Assembly: GCF_900142145.1 (NCBI RefSeq)
Contig: NZ_FQZV01000009.1
Coordinates: 1 to 64,000, forward strand
Direction: 5' to 3'
Source: Geosporobacter subterraneus DSM 17957
GTDB taxonomy: Bacteria > Bacillota > Clostridia > Peptostreptococcales > Thermotaleaceae
DNA: 64,000 bases
Positions 54,057-64,000 of this stretch are shown here, piece after piece. How positions within the stretch are numbered: position 1 is the stretch's first letter; every line of letters begins with the position of its first letter. The translations under genes and the position numbers were made by a program. Under the pieces are notes generated by a model that was given only the letters and a program-made list of their open reading frames with translations, searched no databases and was not told the origin of the DNA.

Positions 54057-55334
54057 ATGAGTTCAGTTGTTGTTAAGAAGGAAAATAATGAGGTAACTTT
54101 AAAAATCGAGGCTACTGCAGCAGAATTTGAAAAAGCCGTAGAAAAATCCTATCAAAAAATGAAGGGGAAATTCAACATTAATGGTTTCAGAAAAGGGAAA
54201 GCTCCTCGGAAGCTGATCGAACTGCAGTATGGAGAAGGCGTATTCTATGAGGAAGCCATCAATGAATTATTCCCTAAGGCTTATGAGCAAGCAATCCAGA
54301 AGCATAATATTGAGCCGGTTGACAGACCTGCTATTGATATTGAGCAAATCGGTAAAGGACAGGATTTCATCTTCACAGCTACTGTAACGGTGAAGCCGGA
54401 GGTAAAGCTGGGCGAATACAAAGGTATAGAAGTAGAGCAAATCGAGTATAATGTTAAGGAAGAAGATATAGATGCTGAAATCCAGCGATTGAGAGAGCGT
54501 AACGCAAGACTGGTTGCTGTTGAAAGACCGGTTAAAGATGGAGATACCTTAATTATCGACTATGCAGGATTTGTAGGAGATCATCAGTTTGCCGGCGGAA
54601 CTGCTGAAAAGCAGACCCTAGTGATTGGCTCAGGACAGTTTATCCCTGGATTTGAAGAACAATTGATTGGTACAGAAATTGGCCAGGAAGTAGAGGTTAA
54701 GGTAACATTCCCAGAGCAATACCATGCAGAAGATTTAGCCGGAAAAGAAGCTCTATTTAAAGTAACGGTTCATGAAATAAAGGAAAAAGAAATGCCGGTC
54801 CTGGATGATGAGTTTGCAAAGGATGTTAGCGAGCATGATACCTTAGCAGAGTTAAAGGAAGATATCCGCAAAAGGCAAGAGGAAACCGCAAAAAACAGAG
54901 CTGAAAGAGAACGCAGAGATGCTATCTTAGACAAGGCGGTAGCCAACGCAGAAGTAGATATTCCTAAGGTAATGGTAGAGGATGAAATTGAAAGCATGCT
55001 GAATGACTTTGATCGACAGCTTCAATTCCAGGGCTTAAATTTGGAGAGCTATTTGAAGTATGCCAATAAGAAAATTGAAGAGATCAAGGAACAAATGAAA
55101 GATGATGCATATAATAGAGTAAAAACGCAATTGACCCTAGAAGCGATTGCAAAGGAAGAAAATATAGAGGTATCAGAAGAGGAAGTTGATCAGGAAATTG
55201 AAAAATATGCCAAGCAATACAACACAGATGTAGAAAAGTTTAAGAAATCCATGAGACCGCAGGATTATGGCTACATGAAAGAGGGTATTAAAATTAAAAA
55301 GGCTGTTGATTTTATCGTTCAACAGGCGAAGTAA
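54057..55334 (+). CDS. tig: Trigger factor
   Basis: Ribosome-bound chaperone and peptidyl-prolyl isomerase, 425 residues, full length. The ribosome-binding signature is FNINGFRKGKAPRKLIELQYG near residue 40 (GFRKGKAPR). The FKBP-type domain is near residues 160-240 (GDTLIIDYAGFVG, GSGQFIPGFEEQLIG, FPEQYHAEDLAGKEALFKV). The C-terminal part forms the helical arms. AGAGGAGG lies 9 nt before the ATG. It leads the conserved tig-clpP-clpX order. Confidence 0.98.
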   Translation: MSSVVVKKENNEVTLKIEATAAEFEKAVEKSYQKMKGKFNINGFRKGKAPRKLIELQYGEGVFYEEAINELFPKAYEQAIQKHNIEPVDRPAIDIEQIGKGQDFIFTATVTVKPEVKLGEYKGIEVEQIEYNVKEEDIDAEIQRLRERNARLVAVERPVKDGDTLIIDYAGFVGDHQFAGGTAEKQTLVIGSGQFIPGFEEQLIGTEIGQEVEVKVTFPEQYHAEDLAGKEALFKVTVHEIKEKEMPVLDDEFAKDVSEHDTLAELKEDIRKRQEETAKNRAERERRDAILDKAVANAEVDIPKVMVEDEIESMLNDFDRQLQFQGLNLESYLKYANKKIEEIKEQMKDDAYNRVKTQLTLEAIAKEENIEVSEEEVDQEIEKYAKQYNTDVEKFKKSMRPQDYGYMKEGIKIKKAVDFIVQQAK

Positions 55335-55367
55335 TTTGAAGAAATTTACAAAAGGAGGTATATTCTA

Positions 55368-55952
55368 ATGCCTTTAGTTCCAATGGTAGTTGAACAAACC
55401 AATCGAGGAGAAAGATCTTATGATATCTACTCTCGGTTATTAAAGGATAGAATCATTATTCTAGGGGAAGAGGTTAATGATCATACAGCCAGTCTGGTGG
55501 TAGCACAACTGATCTTTTTAGAGGCAGAAGATCCAGATAAGGATATTCAGCTATATATCAACAGCCCTGGCGGATCTATCACAGCAGGGATGGCAATCTA
55601 TGATACCATGCAGTATATTAAGCCGGATGTGTCTACCATTTGCATCGGAATGGCAGCAAGCATGGGTGCCTTTTTATTAGCGGCAGGAGCCAAAGGGAAA
55701 AGATTTGCACTTCCCAATGCAGAGATTATGATCCACCAACCTCTTGGAGGAACCCGAGGTCAGGCAGAGGATATTCGAATTCATGCAGAAAGAATTCTAA
55801 AAATGCGGGAGACGATCAACAAGATCCTTAGCGAGAGAACAGGACAGCCCTTAGAGAAAATATCTAGAGATACTGATAGAGATTTCTTTATGGAGGCCCA
55901 AGAAGCCGTTACTTACGGATTGATCGATAAGGTTATCACTTCCAGGAAATAA
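55368..55952 (+). CDS. clpP: ATP-dependent Clp protease proteolytic subunit
   Basis: Serine protease subunit that forms the double seven-membered ring, 194 residues. Start region [40 protein letters not shown]; catalytic Ser in [14 protein letters not shown], His in [15 protein letters not shown], Asp in [21 protein letters not shown] precedes the ATG by 9 nt. It pairs with ClpX encoded 18 nt downstream. Confidence 0.98.
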   Translation: MPLVPMVVEQTNRGERSYDIYSRLLKDRIIILGEEVNDHTASLVVAQLIFLEAEDPDKDIQLYINSPGGSITAGMAIYDTMQYIKPDVSTICIGMAASMGAFLLAAGAKGKRFALPNAEIMIHQPLGGTRGQAEDIRIHAERILKMRETINKILSERTGQPLEKISRDTDRDFFMEAQEAVTYGLIDKVITSRK

Positions 55953-55970
55953 GACAAGAGAGGTGTAAGG

Positions 55971-57245
55971 ATGTCAAGATTTGATGATAAGAAGCAGTTG
56001 AAATGCTCTTTTTGCGGAAAATCTCAAGATCAAGTAAGACGGCTCATAGCTGGTCCCAGTGTATATATATGTGATGAATGTATAGAATTGTGCCAAGAGA
56101 TTATTCAAGAAGAATTCGAAGAGCATGTAGAAATGGAAATGACAGATCTTCCAAAACCACAGGAAATTCGAAATGTGCTGGATCAATATGTTGTCGGTCA
56201 GGATCGGGCAAAAAGGGCTTTGGCGGTTGCTGTATACAATCATTATAAGCGTATCAACCGTCAGGGAAAACATGATGATGTAGAACTGCAAAAGAGCAAT
56301 ATCGTAATGCTTGGCCCAACGGGCTCGGGCAAAACATTGCTGGCACAAACACTGGCCCGTATCCTCAATGTACCCTTTGCCATTGCAGATGCTACTTCTT
56401 TAACAGAAGCAGGCTATGTAGGGGAAGATGTTGAGAATATCCTGCTAAAGCTCATTCAAGCTGCAGATTATGACATCGAGCGGGCAGAAAAAGGAATCAT
56501 CTATATTGATGAAATTGATAAGATCGCACGAAAGTCAGATAATCCTTCGATCACGAGAGATGTAAGTGGTGAAGGGGTACAGCAGGCTCTTCTGAAAATA
56601 TTAGAAGGAACCGTTGCCAGCGTACCGCCTCAAGGGGGGAGAAAGCATCCCCATCAGGAGTTTATACAGATTGATACCACCAATATCCTATTTATCTGCG
56701 GTGGTGCTTTTGATGGCATAGATAAAATCATTCAGAAGCGAATTGGACAAAAGTCTATGGGCTTTGAAGCAAATATCCAGAGTAAAGTTGTCAAGGATGT
56801 AGGAGAGCTGCTAAATAAGATTCAGCCGGAGGACTTGTTAAGATATGGTCTGATCCCTGAATTTGTAGGCAGACTTCCGGTAATGGTAACCCTACATGAA
56901 CTGGATGAAGAAGCTTTAGTAAAGATTTTAGTGGAACCAAAGAACGCTTTGGTAAAGCAATATAAAAAGCTGTTTGAATTAGATGGTGTAGAGCTGGAGA
57001 TGGATCAGGAGGCTTTGGTGGCTATTGCAAAAAAGGCTATTGAACGTAAGACTGGAGCCAGAGGCTTGCGCAGCATCGTGGAGAATATCATGCTGGATGT
57101 AATGTATGATATTCCATCCAGAGATGACATTGAAAAATGCATTGTGACGAAGGAAACCGTAGAAAATGCTACAGAACCGACTTTAGTAATTTCTGATGCA
57201 AAAAAGAGAAAGACAAAGAAGAAAAAAGAGGAAACTGCATCTTAA
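55971..57245 (+). CDS. clpX: ATP-dependent Clp protease ATP-binding subunit ClpX
   Basis: AAA+ unfoldase that feeds ClpP, 424 residues. N-terminal zinc-binding domain with four Cys ([27 protein letters not shown]); Walker [17 protein letters not shown]; Walker [14 protein letters not shown]; the RKH pore loop ([10 protein letters not shown]); the ClpP-docking IGF-type loop as IGQKSMGF; sensor 2 [12 protein letters not shown]. The C-terminus is Lys-rich. A terminator follows. Confidence 0.98.
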   Translation: MSRFDDKKQLKCSFCGKSQDQVRRLIAGPSVYICDECIELCQEIIQEEFEEHVEMEMTDLPKPQEIRNVLDQYVVGQDRAKRALAVAVYNHYKRINRQGKHDDVELQKSNIVMLGPTGSGKTLLAQTLARILNVPFAIADATSLTEAGYVGEDVENILLKLIQAADYDIERAEKGIIYIDEIDKIARKSDNPSITRDVSGEGVQQALLKILEGTVASVPPQGGRKHPHQEFIQIDTTNILFICGGAFDGIDKIIQKRIGQKSMGFEANIQSKVVKDVGELLNKIQPEDLLRYGLIPEFVGRLPVMVTLHELDEEALVKILVEPKNALVKQYKKLFELDGVELEMDQEALVAIAKKAIERKTGARGLRSIVENIMLDVMYDIPSRDDIEKCIVTKETVENATEPTLVISDAKKRKTKKKKEETAS

Positions 57246-57247
57246 AC

Positions 57248-57275
57248 AGTAGGCGAATAGGATATTCGCCTACTT
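57248..57275 (+). terminator. Terminator after clpX
   Basis: AGTAGGCGAATA pairs with TATTCGCCTACT over a short loop, followed by TTATTG. Confidence 0.8.
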
Positions 57276-57372
57276 TATTGTTTATGCCCCATTTTTTGTA
57301 ATCAATAGGCATCCTTGAAATTCCACATACTAACCTTAGAATCCATTGCTAGATTCGAAGGGAGGTAACAAA

Positions 57373-59064
57373 TTGCCAAACATTGTGTTTTTTATTCAGT
57401 TTTTCTTTGCTATTGTGATTGGCCTGTACTTCTTAAACTTACTCAAGAGTCAGGCAGGAAGCAAGGCTGCTATAGAAAAGGAATCCAAAAAGGAAATGGA
57501 TAAGCTCAATGAATTAAGGAACCAGTCTCTGACCCTTCCGCTTTCAGAAAAGACCCGGCCCCAATCTTTCTACGACATTGTGGGTCAAGAGGATGGGATT
57601 AAGGCGCTAAAGGCTGCATTATGCAGTCCCAATCCCCAGCATGTGATCATATACGGGCCGCCGGGTACCGGGAAGACGGCCGCTGCGCGCCTCGTTCTGG
57701 ACGAGGCCAAGAAAATTAAGCATTCGCCCTTTAACTATCGGTCTAAGTTTGTTGAGATGGATGCCACCACGGTACGATTTGATGAAAGGAGTATTGCAGA
57801 TCCCTTGATGGGTTCTGTACATGATCCTATCTATCAGGGGGCAGGACCATTGGGACAGTCAGGTATACCTCAGCCAAAGCCTGGTGCTGTTACAAGAGCC
57901 CATGGAGGCGTATTATTTCTTGATGAGATAGGAGAACTCCACCCTATCCAAATGAATAAGCTGCTTAAGGTTTTAGAAGACCGAAAGGTTTTTTTAGAAA
58001 GCGCCTATTACAATTCTGAAGATCCTAGTGTTCCAAGATATGTTCATGAGATTTTCCAAAAAGGGCTGCCGGCAGATTTTCGATTGATTGGTGCAACCAC
58101 CAGAACACCGGAGGAACTGCCTGCTGCCCTGCGCTCCCGTTGCGTAGAAATATACTTTAGACCCCTATTACCAGAGGAAATATCTAAAATATGCAAAAAT
58201 GCAGTAGATAAATGCGGCTTTGAAATAGAACCGGGAGCTGTAGAGATTGTAAAAAAATATGCCCACAACGGAAGAGAGACGGTAAATATGATACAAATTG
58301 CCAGCAGTGTAGCTTTAAATGAGAATCGTAGGGCATTAACCGTAAAAGACTTGGAATGGGTAGTAGAGAGCGGTCATTATCTGCCCCGGCCTCAGCCAAG
58401 AATCCATCCAAATCCACAAGTAGGTGTAGTGAATGGACTGGCGGTCATTGGCCCCAGTGTCGGTGTTTTATCAGAGGTAGAAGCCACAGCGATTCCGGTG
58501 CCGAAGGGAACCGGAAGCATACGAATTACAGGAATCGTCAATGAAGAAGAGGTCTCCTCCATGGGGAGAAAGCTGAAGCGAAAAAGCACTGCGCAGAACT
58601 CCATAGAGAATGTTCTAACGGTTCTAAGAAAGCAATTTCAATTAAATCCCCTGGATTATGATATTCACTTGAACTTCCCAGGAGGAATGATGGTAGATGG
58701 ACCCTCTGCTGGGGTCACTGTAGCTGCAGCGATCTATTCAGCTATTACCAACAAGGAGATTGATAATAAGATAGCCATGACTGGAGAATTGTCTATTCGG
58801 GGAAAGGTAAAGCCTATTGGTGGGGTCGCAGCGAAGATCGAAGCAGCGAAACAGGCTGGCTGTACAAAGGTATTGATTCCTGCTGAGAACTGGCAGGAGA
58901 GATTTAGAGATGCAGGAATTGAAGTAGTAAAAATAGAAGATATCCAGGAAGTCATAGCCCATGCTTTTCGTCTTGATACCATGGACTGGGTTGCATCTAT
59001 ACCCTCTCCCTTGACCATTGCAATGGCAGACGGCATGCAAAAGCATATTGGCACCCCAAACTAG
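57373..59064 (+). CDS. lonB: Lon-like ATP-dependent protease LonB
   Basis: Membrane-anchored Lon protease, 563 residues, as in B. subtilis LonB (sporulation-linked there). The start is TTG at 57373, 6 nt after GGGAGGT. N-terminal membrane helix NIVFFIQFFFAIVIGLYFLN, then a basic helical linker. AAA+ domain: DIVGQEDGIKALKAALCSPN, Walker A YGPPGTGKTAAARLV, Walker B GGVLFLDEIGELHPIQ. The C-terminal protease domain has the catalytic Ser in DGPSAGVTVAAAIYSA and Lys in PIGGVAAKIEAAKQAG. It stands just before lon, the usual Firmicutes order. Confidence 0.96.
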   Translation: MPNIVFFIQFFFAIVIGLYFLNLLKSQAGSKAAIEKESKKEMDKLNELRNQSLTLPLSEKTRPQSFYDIVGQEDGIKALKAALCSPNPQHVIIYGPPGTGKTAAARLVLDEAKKIKHSPFNYRSKFVEMDATTVRFDERSIADPLMGSVHDPIYQGAGPLGQSGIPQPKPGAVTRAHGGVLFLDEIGELHPIQMNKLLKVLEDRKVFLESAYYNSEDPSVPRYVHEIFQKGLPADFRLIGATTRTPEELPAALRSRCVEIYFRPLLPEEISKICKNAVDKCGFEIEPGAVEIVKKYAHNGRETVNMIQIASSVALNENRRALTVKDLEWVVESGHYLPRPQPRIHPNPQVGVVNGLAVIGPSVGVLSEVEATAIPVPKGTGSIRITGIVNEEEVSSMGRKLKRKSTAQNSIENVLTVLRKQFQLNPLDYDIHLNFPGGMMVDGPSAGVTVAAAIYSAITNKEIDNKIAMTGELSIRGKVKPIGGVAAKIEAAKQAGCTKVLIPAENWQERFRDAGIEVVKIEDIQEVIAHAFRLDTMDWVASIPSPLTIAMADGMQKHIGTPN

Positions 59065-59083
59065 CAGATTGGGGTGCTTTTTA
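59051..59083 (+). terminator. Terminator overlapping the end of lonB
   Basis: GCACCCCAA pairs with TTGGGGTGC; the left arm lies inside the last codons of lonB and TTTTT follows the right arm. Confidence 0.85.
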
Positions 59084-59308
59084 GTAAAGATATTGAGGGA
59101 TTTTATTGAAAAATCTTACAAGATTATATATAATAATGAATTGCACAAGAAAATAGTTTAGCAATACCTGGATAACGTATAAATGAAATAGATAACAATT
59201 TTACCCCGATAGATTCTATAGGTTTTCTACTCGAAATCCGATTGTAGCATAATTTCGCAGAGAATACAAAAACTAAGCACATGAGTTTACAAATGAGGAG
59301 TTGATGAC

Positions 59309-61657
59309 ATGAGCAAAAAGAAAGTAAAGAAGTATGAACTGCCCTTAATTCCATTAAGAGGTCTCTCTGTTTTTCCATATATGGTGTTGCACTTTGACGT
59401 GGGTCGTGAAAAATCTATTAATGCCCTTGAAGAGGCCATGATAAACGACCAAATGATTTTTCTAACTACACAAAAAGAAGCAGAAACAGACATTCCTACA
59501 GAGGAAGATTTTTATAAGGTAGGCACCATCTCCAAGATCAAGCAGATGCTTAAGCTTCCCGGGGATGCCATTCGTGTTTTGGTAGAGGGCATTAGCCGGG
59601 CAAAAATTATAGAACTTACCCAGGAAGAACCTTTCTTTAAGGCTAAATTAGTAGAAGATCATTACGAGGGCGAAATTGAAGCAGATAAAGAGATGGAGGC
59701 ATTAATGCGTACAGTCATGGATGCCTTTGAAAACTACATTAGCGTAAGCAACAGAATTTCCCCTGAGGTGCTGATTTCCGTCAGCTCCATAGAAGAGCCC
59801 GGAAGACTGGCAGATGTGATTGCCTCTCATATGATTCTAAAAATTGAGCAGAAACAGGAAATTTTAGAAGCCTTTGATCCAAAAGACCGATTGGAAGTAC
59901 TGTATAAAATTTTGCTGCGGGAAATAGAAATTCTGGAAATAGAAAAGGAAATCAATGTCCGGGTAAAGAAGCAAATCAACAAACTACAGAAGGAGTATTA
60001 CTTAAAGGAACAGTTAAAGGCCATTCAAGAGGAACTGGGAGAAGAAGGCGGAGTTCACGATGAGGCCGAGGAATACCGGGAAAGAATCAGAAAGGCAAAA
60101 ATGCCTAAGAAGGTAGAAGAAAAGGTAGAAAAGGAAATTGACCGACTCTTTCGATTGGCTCCTGGGTCTGCAGAAGGTGGTGTAATTCGTACTTATGTAG
60201 ATTGGATTTTAGATCTGCCATGGAACAAGCAGACCAAGGACCGACTGGATATCAAACAGGCTAAGGTTATCCTGGATGAGGATCATTACGGATTAAAAAG
60301 CGTTAAGGAAAGGATTTTAGAATATTTAGCCATTCGTCAGCTGTCTCAGAATATGAAAGGGCCTATTTTGTGTCTTGTAGGGCCGCCGGGGGTAGGAAAA
60401 ACTTCTATTGCAAAATCCATCGCCAGATCCCTAAACCGTAACTTCGTTAGAATGTCTCTGGGGGGAGTCCGAGATGAAGCAGAAATCCGGGGTCACAGAA
60501 GAACCTATGTAGGGGCTATTCCCGGAAGAATCATCGCTTGTATTAAAGAGGGCGGTTCTAAAAACCCTGTGTTCCTGTTTGATGAAATAGACAAGTTAAG
60601 CCACGATTTTAGAGGAGATCCTGCTTCTGCGCTTCTCGAGGTACTGGATCCGGAGCAAAATAAGGAGTTTACCGATCATTATTTGGAGGTTCCCTTTGAC
60701 CTGTCTAAGGTTATGTTTATTACTACGGCCAACAGCTTAGGCACGATACCAAGACCACTGCTGGATAGAATGGAAGTCATTGAGATCTCCGGCTATACAG
60801 AAGAGGAAAAGCTAAAAATCGGTGAACGTTATTTAGTACCCAAGCAGATTAAGGAGCATGGTCTAAAACCAGAAAATCTTCAGATTTCAGAACAGGGATT
60901 ACGGGATGTGATCAACTACTATACAAGAGAGTCGGGAGTAAGAAATCTTGAAAGGCAAATTGCTACTCTATGCAGAAAATCTGCGAAAAGGATTGTAGAA
61001 GATAACTTGAAGATGATTCGGATTCATCCGAAAAATCTAAGCCAATATCTAGGCATTCCGAGATTCCGCTATGAAAAGATCCATGAGGATCATGAAGTAG
61101 GCATTGCTACAGGGTTAGCTTGGACAAGGGTAGGCGGTGATACCTTATCCATTGAGGTAACCACCATGAAAGGAAATGGCAAGCTGGTATTAACAGGACA
61201 GCTGGGAGATGTAATGAAGGAGTCTGCCCGGGCCGGCATCAGCTACATTCGGTCAAAGATGGAAGATCTGAAGATCACAGAGGATTTCTATCAAACCTTG
61301 GATATTCATATTCATATACCGGAGGGGGCTATTCCGAAGGATGGACCATCGGCAGGGATTACTATGGCCACAGCAGTGATTTCTGCACTAACGGGACTTG
61401 CTGTAAATAAGAACGTGGCTATGACGGGAGAAATTACCCTTCGTGGCAGGGTGCTGCCCATCGGCGGGGTAAAGGAAAAGGTATTGGCAGCCAATCGGGC
61501 AGGTATTACCAAGGTACTGCTGCCTATAGAGAATAAAAAAGACGTAGAAGAGATTCCTGATAATGTAAAGAAAAAGCTGGAGCTTGTTTTTGTCAGCAAT
61601 ATGGATGAGGTATTAGAGCATGCTTTGGTGAGGAAGGAAGAAAATTATGAAAATTAA
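59309..61657 (+). CDS. lon: ATP-dependent protease La
   Basis: Cytosolic Lon protease, 782 residues. N-terminal substrate domain ([20 protein letters not shown]), coiled-coil linker ([20 protein letters not shown]), AAA+ domain with Walker [18 protein letters not shown] and Walker [15 protein letters not shown], and protease domain with the Ser-Lys dyad ([37 protein letters not shown]). An ATG at 59309 follows GAGGAG by 9 nt. The end overlaps engB by 11 nt, so the two are coupled. Confidence 0.98.
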   Translation: MSKKKVKKYELPLIPLRGLSVFPYMVLHFDVGREKSINALEEAMINDQMIFLTTQKEAETDIPTEEDFYKVGTISKIKQMLKLPGDAIRVLVEGISRAKIIELTQEEPFFKAKLVEDHYEGEIEADKEMEALMRTVMDAFENYISVSNRISPEVLISVSSIEEPGRLADVIASHMILKIEQKQEILEAFDPKDRLEVLYKILLREIEILEIEKEINVRVKKQINKLQKEYYLKEQLKAIQEELGEEGGVHDEAEEYRERIRKAKMPKKVEEKVEKEIDRLFRLAPGSAEGGVIRTYVDWILDLPWNKQTKDRLDIKQAKVILDEDHYGLKSVKERILEYLAIRQLSQNMKGPILCLVGPPGVGKTSIAKSIARSLNRNFVRMSLGGVRDEAEIRGHRRTYVGAIPGRIIACIKEGGSKNPVFLFDEIDKLSHDFRGDPASALLEVLDPEQNKEFTDHYLEVPFDLSKVMFITTANSLGTIPRPLLDRMEVIEISGYTEEEKLKIGERYLVPKQIKEHGLKPENLQISEQGLRDVINYYTRESGVRNLERQIATLCRKSAKRIVEDNLKMIRIHPKNLSQYLGIPRFRYEKIHEDHEVGIATGLAWTRVGGDTLSIEVTTMKGNGKLVLTGQLGDVMKESARAGISYIRSKMEDLKITEDFYQTLDIHIHIPEGAIPKDGPSAGITMATAVISALTGLAVNKNVAMTGEITLRGRVLPIGGVKEKVLAANRAGITKVLLPIENKKDVEEIPDNVKKKLELVFVSNMDEVLEHALVRKEENYEN

Positions 61658-62279
61658 GCATGCGGAGATTGTCATCAGTGCGGTGAAGCCGGAACAATAT
61701 CCTATAGAACCTCTGCTGCCAGAGATTGCTCTGGCAGGGCGCTCCAATGTGGGAAAATCATCCTTGATCAATATGCTGGTAAATATGCGCAAGCTGGCAA
61801 GAACCAGCTCTAGCCCCGGTAAAACCCAAACCATCAATTTTTACCGGATTAATCAGCAGTTTCACTTTGTAGATTTACCCGGTTATGGATACGCTAAGGT
61901 ATCTAAAAGCAGTAAGGAAGCTTGGGGAAAGATGATGGAAACCTACCTGACCACAAGAAAAAATCTTTATGAGGTTTTTCAGTTGGTAGATATCCGACAC
62001 GAGCCCACACAGCAGGATAAGCATATGTACAGCTGGATCAAGAGTTTTGGATTTAACGGCATTGTGATCGCCACAAAGCTGGATAAAATATCAAGAGGCC
62101 AGCGGCAAAAGCATTTAAGTATGATCCGAAAGGAGCTGCAGATGACCTCGGAGGATATTTTGATTCCTGTTTCTGCAGAGACCCGGGAAGGCAAGGAGCA
62201 GCTTTGGGAAGTCATCCTGGAGGTTTTCCGGGTCAATGGGTTTGAATTTGGAGAAGAAGAACAGAGCGTGAATGAATAA
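61647..62279 (+). CDS. engB: Ribosome biogenesis GTPase EngB/YsxC
   Basis: TRAFAC-class GTPase needed for 50S assembly, 210 residues. G1 [17 protein letters not shown]2 [15 protein letters not shown]3 [14 protein letters not shown]4 [12 protein letters not shown]5 [18 protein letters not shown] lies before the ATG inside the end of lon. It is the last gene of the lon unit; a terminator follows. Confidence 0.97.
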   Translation: MKIKHAEIVISAVKPEQYPIEPLLPEIALAGRSNVGKSSLINMLVNMRKLARTSSSPGKTQTINFYRINQQFHFVDLPGYGYAKVSKSSKEAWGKMMETYLTTRKNLYEVFQLVDIRHEPTQQDKHMYSWIKSFGFNGIVIATKLDKISRGQRQKHLSMIRKELQMTSEDILIPVSAETREGKEQLWEVILEVFRVNGFEFGEEEQSVNE

Positions 62280-62281
62280 AC

Positions 62282-62315
62282 AAACCCAGCCGACGATATC
62301 CTCTAGGCTGGGTTT
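62282..62315 (+). terminator. Terminator between engB and the convergent EamA gene
   Basis: AAACCCAGCC pairs with GGCTGGGTTT over a 14-nt loop. It is symmetrical and can serve both genes. Confidence 0.85.
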
Positions 62316-62343
62316 CAATTTGCATTTTTCTTACACTGTGCCT

Positions 62344-63240
62344 CTATGCATCCATATCCTGCACCTGGGCTTTTGGCTTCCAAAATGGCAGGTTAATATC
62401 CAACTCTGCGGCCAGCATGCCGGAAAGAATCAGGATACTGCCTATGATGCCTCTCCCAGTTAATACTTCCCCCGCCAGGAGGTAAGCAAACATTGCAGAG
62501 AATACCGGTTCTCCAGAAAAAATTAAAGCCGTATGGGTGGCCGTAGTATATTTCTGTGCCGTATTCTGTATAATAAAGGCGCCGGAGGTGCAGACAAAGC
62601 TTAGAAACAGAATAGAACCCCAGACACCAGCTCCAGTGGGAATAACCGGAGCTTCAAATAATAAGCTGATGATGCCGCTCAAAACCCCTACTACACCGAT
62701 CTGAAGAATTGCCAGATTGATAGCATCTACCTTAACCGCATACTTGCTTACGGTAATAATATGAAAAGCAAAGCAGAAGGCACCGATTAGGGTATACAGA
62801 TCTCCCATATTCAAGCTCAGGTTGTTGTCTAAGGTTAGCAAGCCTAAACCTACAATGGCAAATACAACGCCAAGAATAGCTGCCGGTTTAGGCGCTTTCT
62901 TCAAAACTAAAGCTGAGAAAATGGGCACTATAACTACTGAAAATCCGGTGATAAAGCCTGATTTAGAGGCTGTAGTATAATTAAGCCCCAGGGTTTGGGT
63001 GGCATAGCCTAAGAACATAATCACTCCGATGAGCAATCCATATTTTAAGGTTTGTCTATCCAGCTTTAGCATACGTTTATAAAATATGAGTGCAGAAGTC
63101 AATGCAGAGATGATAAAACGGATAGATAGAAAGTTAAAGGTCGACAGGGTATCTAAGGTGTTTTTCGTAAGAATAAATGAAATACCCCATGCCAGAGTGA
63201 CCAGTAGCAACGCTAAATCTGCCTGATGTTGTTTTTTCAT
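62344..63240 (-). CDS. EamA/DMT-superfamily transporter
   Basis: Membrane transporter of 298 residues with ten hydrophobic segments in two EamA repeats: LALLLVTLAWGISFILTKNT ... FLGYATQTLGLNYTTASKSG ... GLGLLTLDN, and LYTLIGAFCFAFHIITVSKY ... LFLSFVCTSGAFIIQNTAQK ... AMFAYLLAGEVLTGRG. The substrate is unknown; relatives export amino acids or metabolites. The ATG follows AGGAGGCTG. It is a single gene flanked by terminators. Confidence 0.9.
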   Translation of the reverse strand: MKKQHQADLALLLVTLAWGISFILTKNTLDTLSTFNFLSIRFIISALTSALIFYKRMLKLDRQTLKYGLLIGVIMFLGYATQTLGLNYTTASKSGFITGFSVVIVPIFSALVLKKAPKPAAILGVVFAIVGLGLLTLDNNLSLNMGDLYTLIGAFCFAFHIITVSKYAVKVDAINLAILQIGVVGVLSGIISLLFEAPVIPTGAGVWGSILFLSFVCTSGAFIIQNTAQKYTTATHTALIFSGEPVFSAMFAYLLAGEVLTGRGIIGSILILSGMLAAELDINLPFWKPKAQVQDMDA

Positions 63241-63323
63241 CGAATCAGCCTCCTATATTTCTATTACTTAAATAGTTTACCATAAAAATCTATAACCTTC
63301 GATATCTAAATAGACTGTTCATG

Positions 63324-63355
63324 AAAAAAGCTTCCATAGGAAACCTAGGAAGCTT
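63324..63355 (-). terminator. Terminator of rubredoxin gene
   Basis: On the minus strand AAGCTTCC pairs with GGAAGCTT over a 12-nt loop, followed by TTTTC. Confidence 0.8.
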
Positions 63356-63369
63356 GTATTCTATGTATT

Positions 63370-63531
63370 TTATTCTTCAGGTTCAAACATATCCTTGCTT
63401 ACACCGCATACCGGACATACCCAGTCATCCGGAATATCTTCAAAAGCTGTTCCCGGAGCGATGCCGCCATCGGGATCGCCTACCTCTGGATCGTAAAGAT
63501 AACCACATGGAATACATCTGTATTTTTGCAT
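63370..63531 (-). CDS. Rubredoxin
   Basis: A 53-residue one-iron electron carrier on the minus strand. Two Cys pairs bind the iron: [19 protein letters not shown] near the N-terminus (C-x2-C-G-Y) and [17 protein letters not shown] near the C-terminus. AAAGGAG lies 9 nt before the ATG. It is typical of anaerobes, where it serves oxidative-stress reductases and other redox enzymes. It is transcribed alone and ends in a clear terminator. Confidence 0.96.
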   Translation of the reverse strand: MQKYRCIPCGYLYDPEVGDPDGGIAPGTAFEDIPDDWVCPVCGVSKDMFEPEE

Positions 63532-63760
63532 AAAATCTTCTCCTTTCATCCATTAAAAATAATTACAAACAGTCTATCATGATTTTACCCATAAACCCAG
63601 TACCCTAAACAAAAAAATAAACCAAAAATTACTGGAATTTATGTTTTCATCACAGACTCCATGTTATAATATTCATAAAATAATAGTTATATGTACAAAT
63701 TACTAAATACAGTATAAGGGTTAGTATAAAATTTAAAAATAAATTTCAGGAGGAGATAAC

Positions 63761-64000
63761 ATGACAGATCCAAGAATCCAGCAGTTGGCACATAATCTCA
63801 TCAATTATTCTACAGAGTTGAAGGCAGGGGAAAGCATACTTATTGAAATTATTGGTTTAGAGATACCCCTTGTCAAGGAATTGGTAAAGGAAGCCTATAA
63901 GGTTGGTGCAAAGCCTTTTGTAACTATAAAGGACCCACAGCTGCAGAGAGAGCTGCTGCTTGAATGTACAGAGGATCAGTTAAAAATGATGGCCCGATAT
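63761..64000 (+). CDS. M29-family aminopeptidase, N-terminal part
   Basis: The gene runs off the window; 80 codons are visible. AGGAGGAG lies 6 nt before the ATG. The sequence MTDPRIQQLAHNLINYSTEL, KAGESILIEI, LVKELVKEAYKVGAKPFVTI and ECTEDQLKMMARY matches the N-terminus of thermophilic-type metallo-aminopeptidases (M29, AmpS/PepS). The metal ligands lie further on and are not seen. A TATAAT at 63664-63669 could be its promoter; the rest of 63532-63760 is AT-rich and empty. Confidence 0.85.
   Translation, partial: MTDPRIQQLAHNLINYSTELKAGESILIEIIGLEIPLVKELVKEAYKVGAKPFVTIKDPQLQRELLLECTEDQLKMMARY

Overview
The window looks like chromosome of a low-GC, anaerobic, spore-forming Clostridia (Firmicutes). 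The support is the gene order tig-clpP-clpX-lonB-lon-ysxC, a monomeric [FeFe]-hydrogenase, rubredoxin, a GerM-domain lipoprotein, a cell-wall amidase with AMIN domains, frequent GTG/TTG starts behind strong Shine-Dalgarno sites, and AT-rich spacers. An Alkaliphilus/Natronincola-like relative would fit, but the genus is a guess from gene order only.

Layout. 0-3.5 kb (minus strand): the start of a probable transposase, then a YesN-type response regulator cut off in its DNA-binding domain, then its YesM-type kinase. 3.8-9.9 kb: a tripartite tricarboxylate (TTT) transporter with two binding proteins, a KDPG/KDPGal-type aldolase and a 2-keto-3-deoxygalactonokinase, which together look like a sugar-acid uptake and breakdown operon. 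10.4-16.7 kb: pcrA, ligA, gatC and gatA, with no gatB. 17.5-23.4 kb: an oligopeptide ABC transporter (oppBCDF, then oppA). 23.5-27 kb: an ion-transporter-like permease, a small Cys-rich protein, an unknown protein and an AIR-synthase-like protein. 27.2-33.2 kb: amidase, DUF2179-type protein, GerMN lipoprotein, rph, XTP/dITP pyrophosphatase and an MJ0936/YfcE phosphoesterase. 33.3-34.2 kb: eight tRNA genes. 34.4-41.9 kb: a small ribbon-helix-helix protein, a CAP-domain gene wrecked by an internal deletion, a membrane protein, hydrogenase, recJ, a transmembrane protein with a kinase-like cytoplasmic part, and signal peptidase I. 42.4-52.4 kb: a signalling island made of a response regulator-GGDEF, PAS protein, MCP, CheW, CheA, RsbW-like ATPase, STAS protein and PP2C phosphatase. 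52.5-53.8 kb: a candidate structured RNA and two decayed genes. 54-62.3 kb: the protein quality-control block. 62.3-64 kb: an EamA transporter, rubredoxin and the start of an M29 aminopeptidase.

Most notable observations. (1) On the minus strand at 43591-43902 lies a MerT-like mercuric transporter whose reading frame is crossed by one in-frame TGA, placed exactly at the second Cys of the MerT vicinal Cys pair. A 5-bp hairpin with a GGUU apical loop sits 23 nt downstream, as expected of a bacterial SECIS. I read it as a selenoprotein with a Cys-Sec metal-binding pair. (2) About 350 nt at 52511-52861 look like a free-standing structured RNA: a -10 box, a 14-bp stem closing the whole molecule, and a strong terminator. 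(3) The chemosensory genes are joined to a partner-switching module and a diguanylate cyclase, without CheY, CheB or CheR. (4) Two MITE-like elements have terminal inverted repeats and 9-10 bp target duplications, and a 128-bp palindromic repeat occurs twice; two of these three insertions fall on stop codons. (5) A perfect 11-bp hairpin buries the ribosome binding site of the permease at 23527, and an isolated perfect Shine-Dalgarno sequence lies in the oppA leader.
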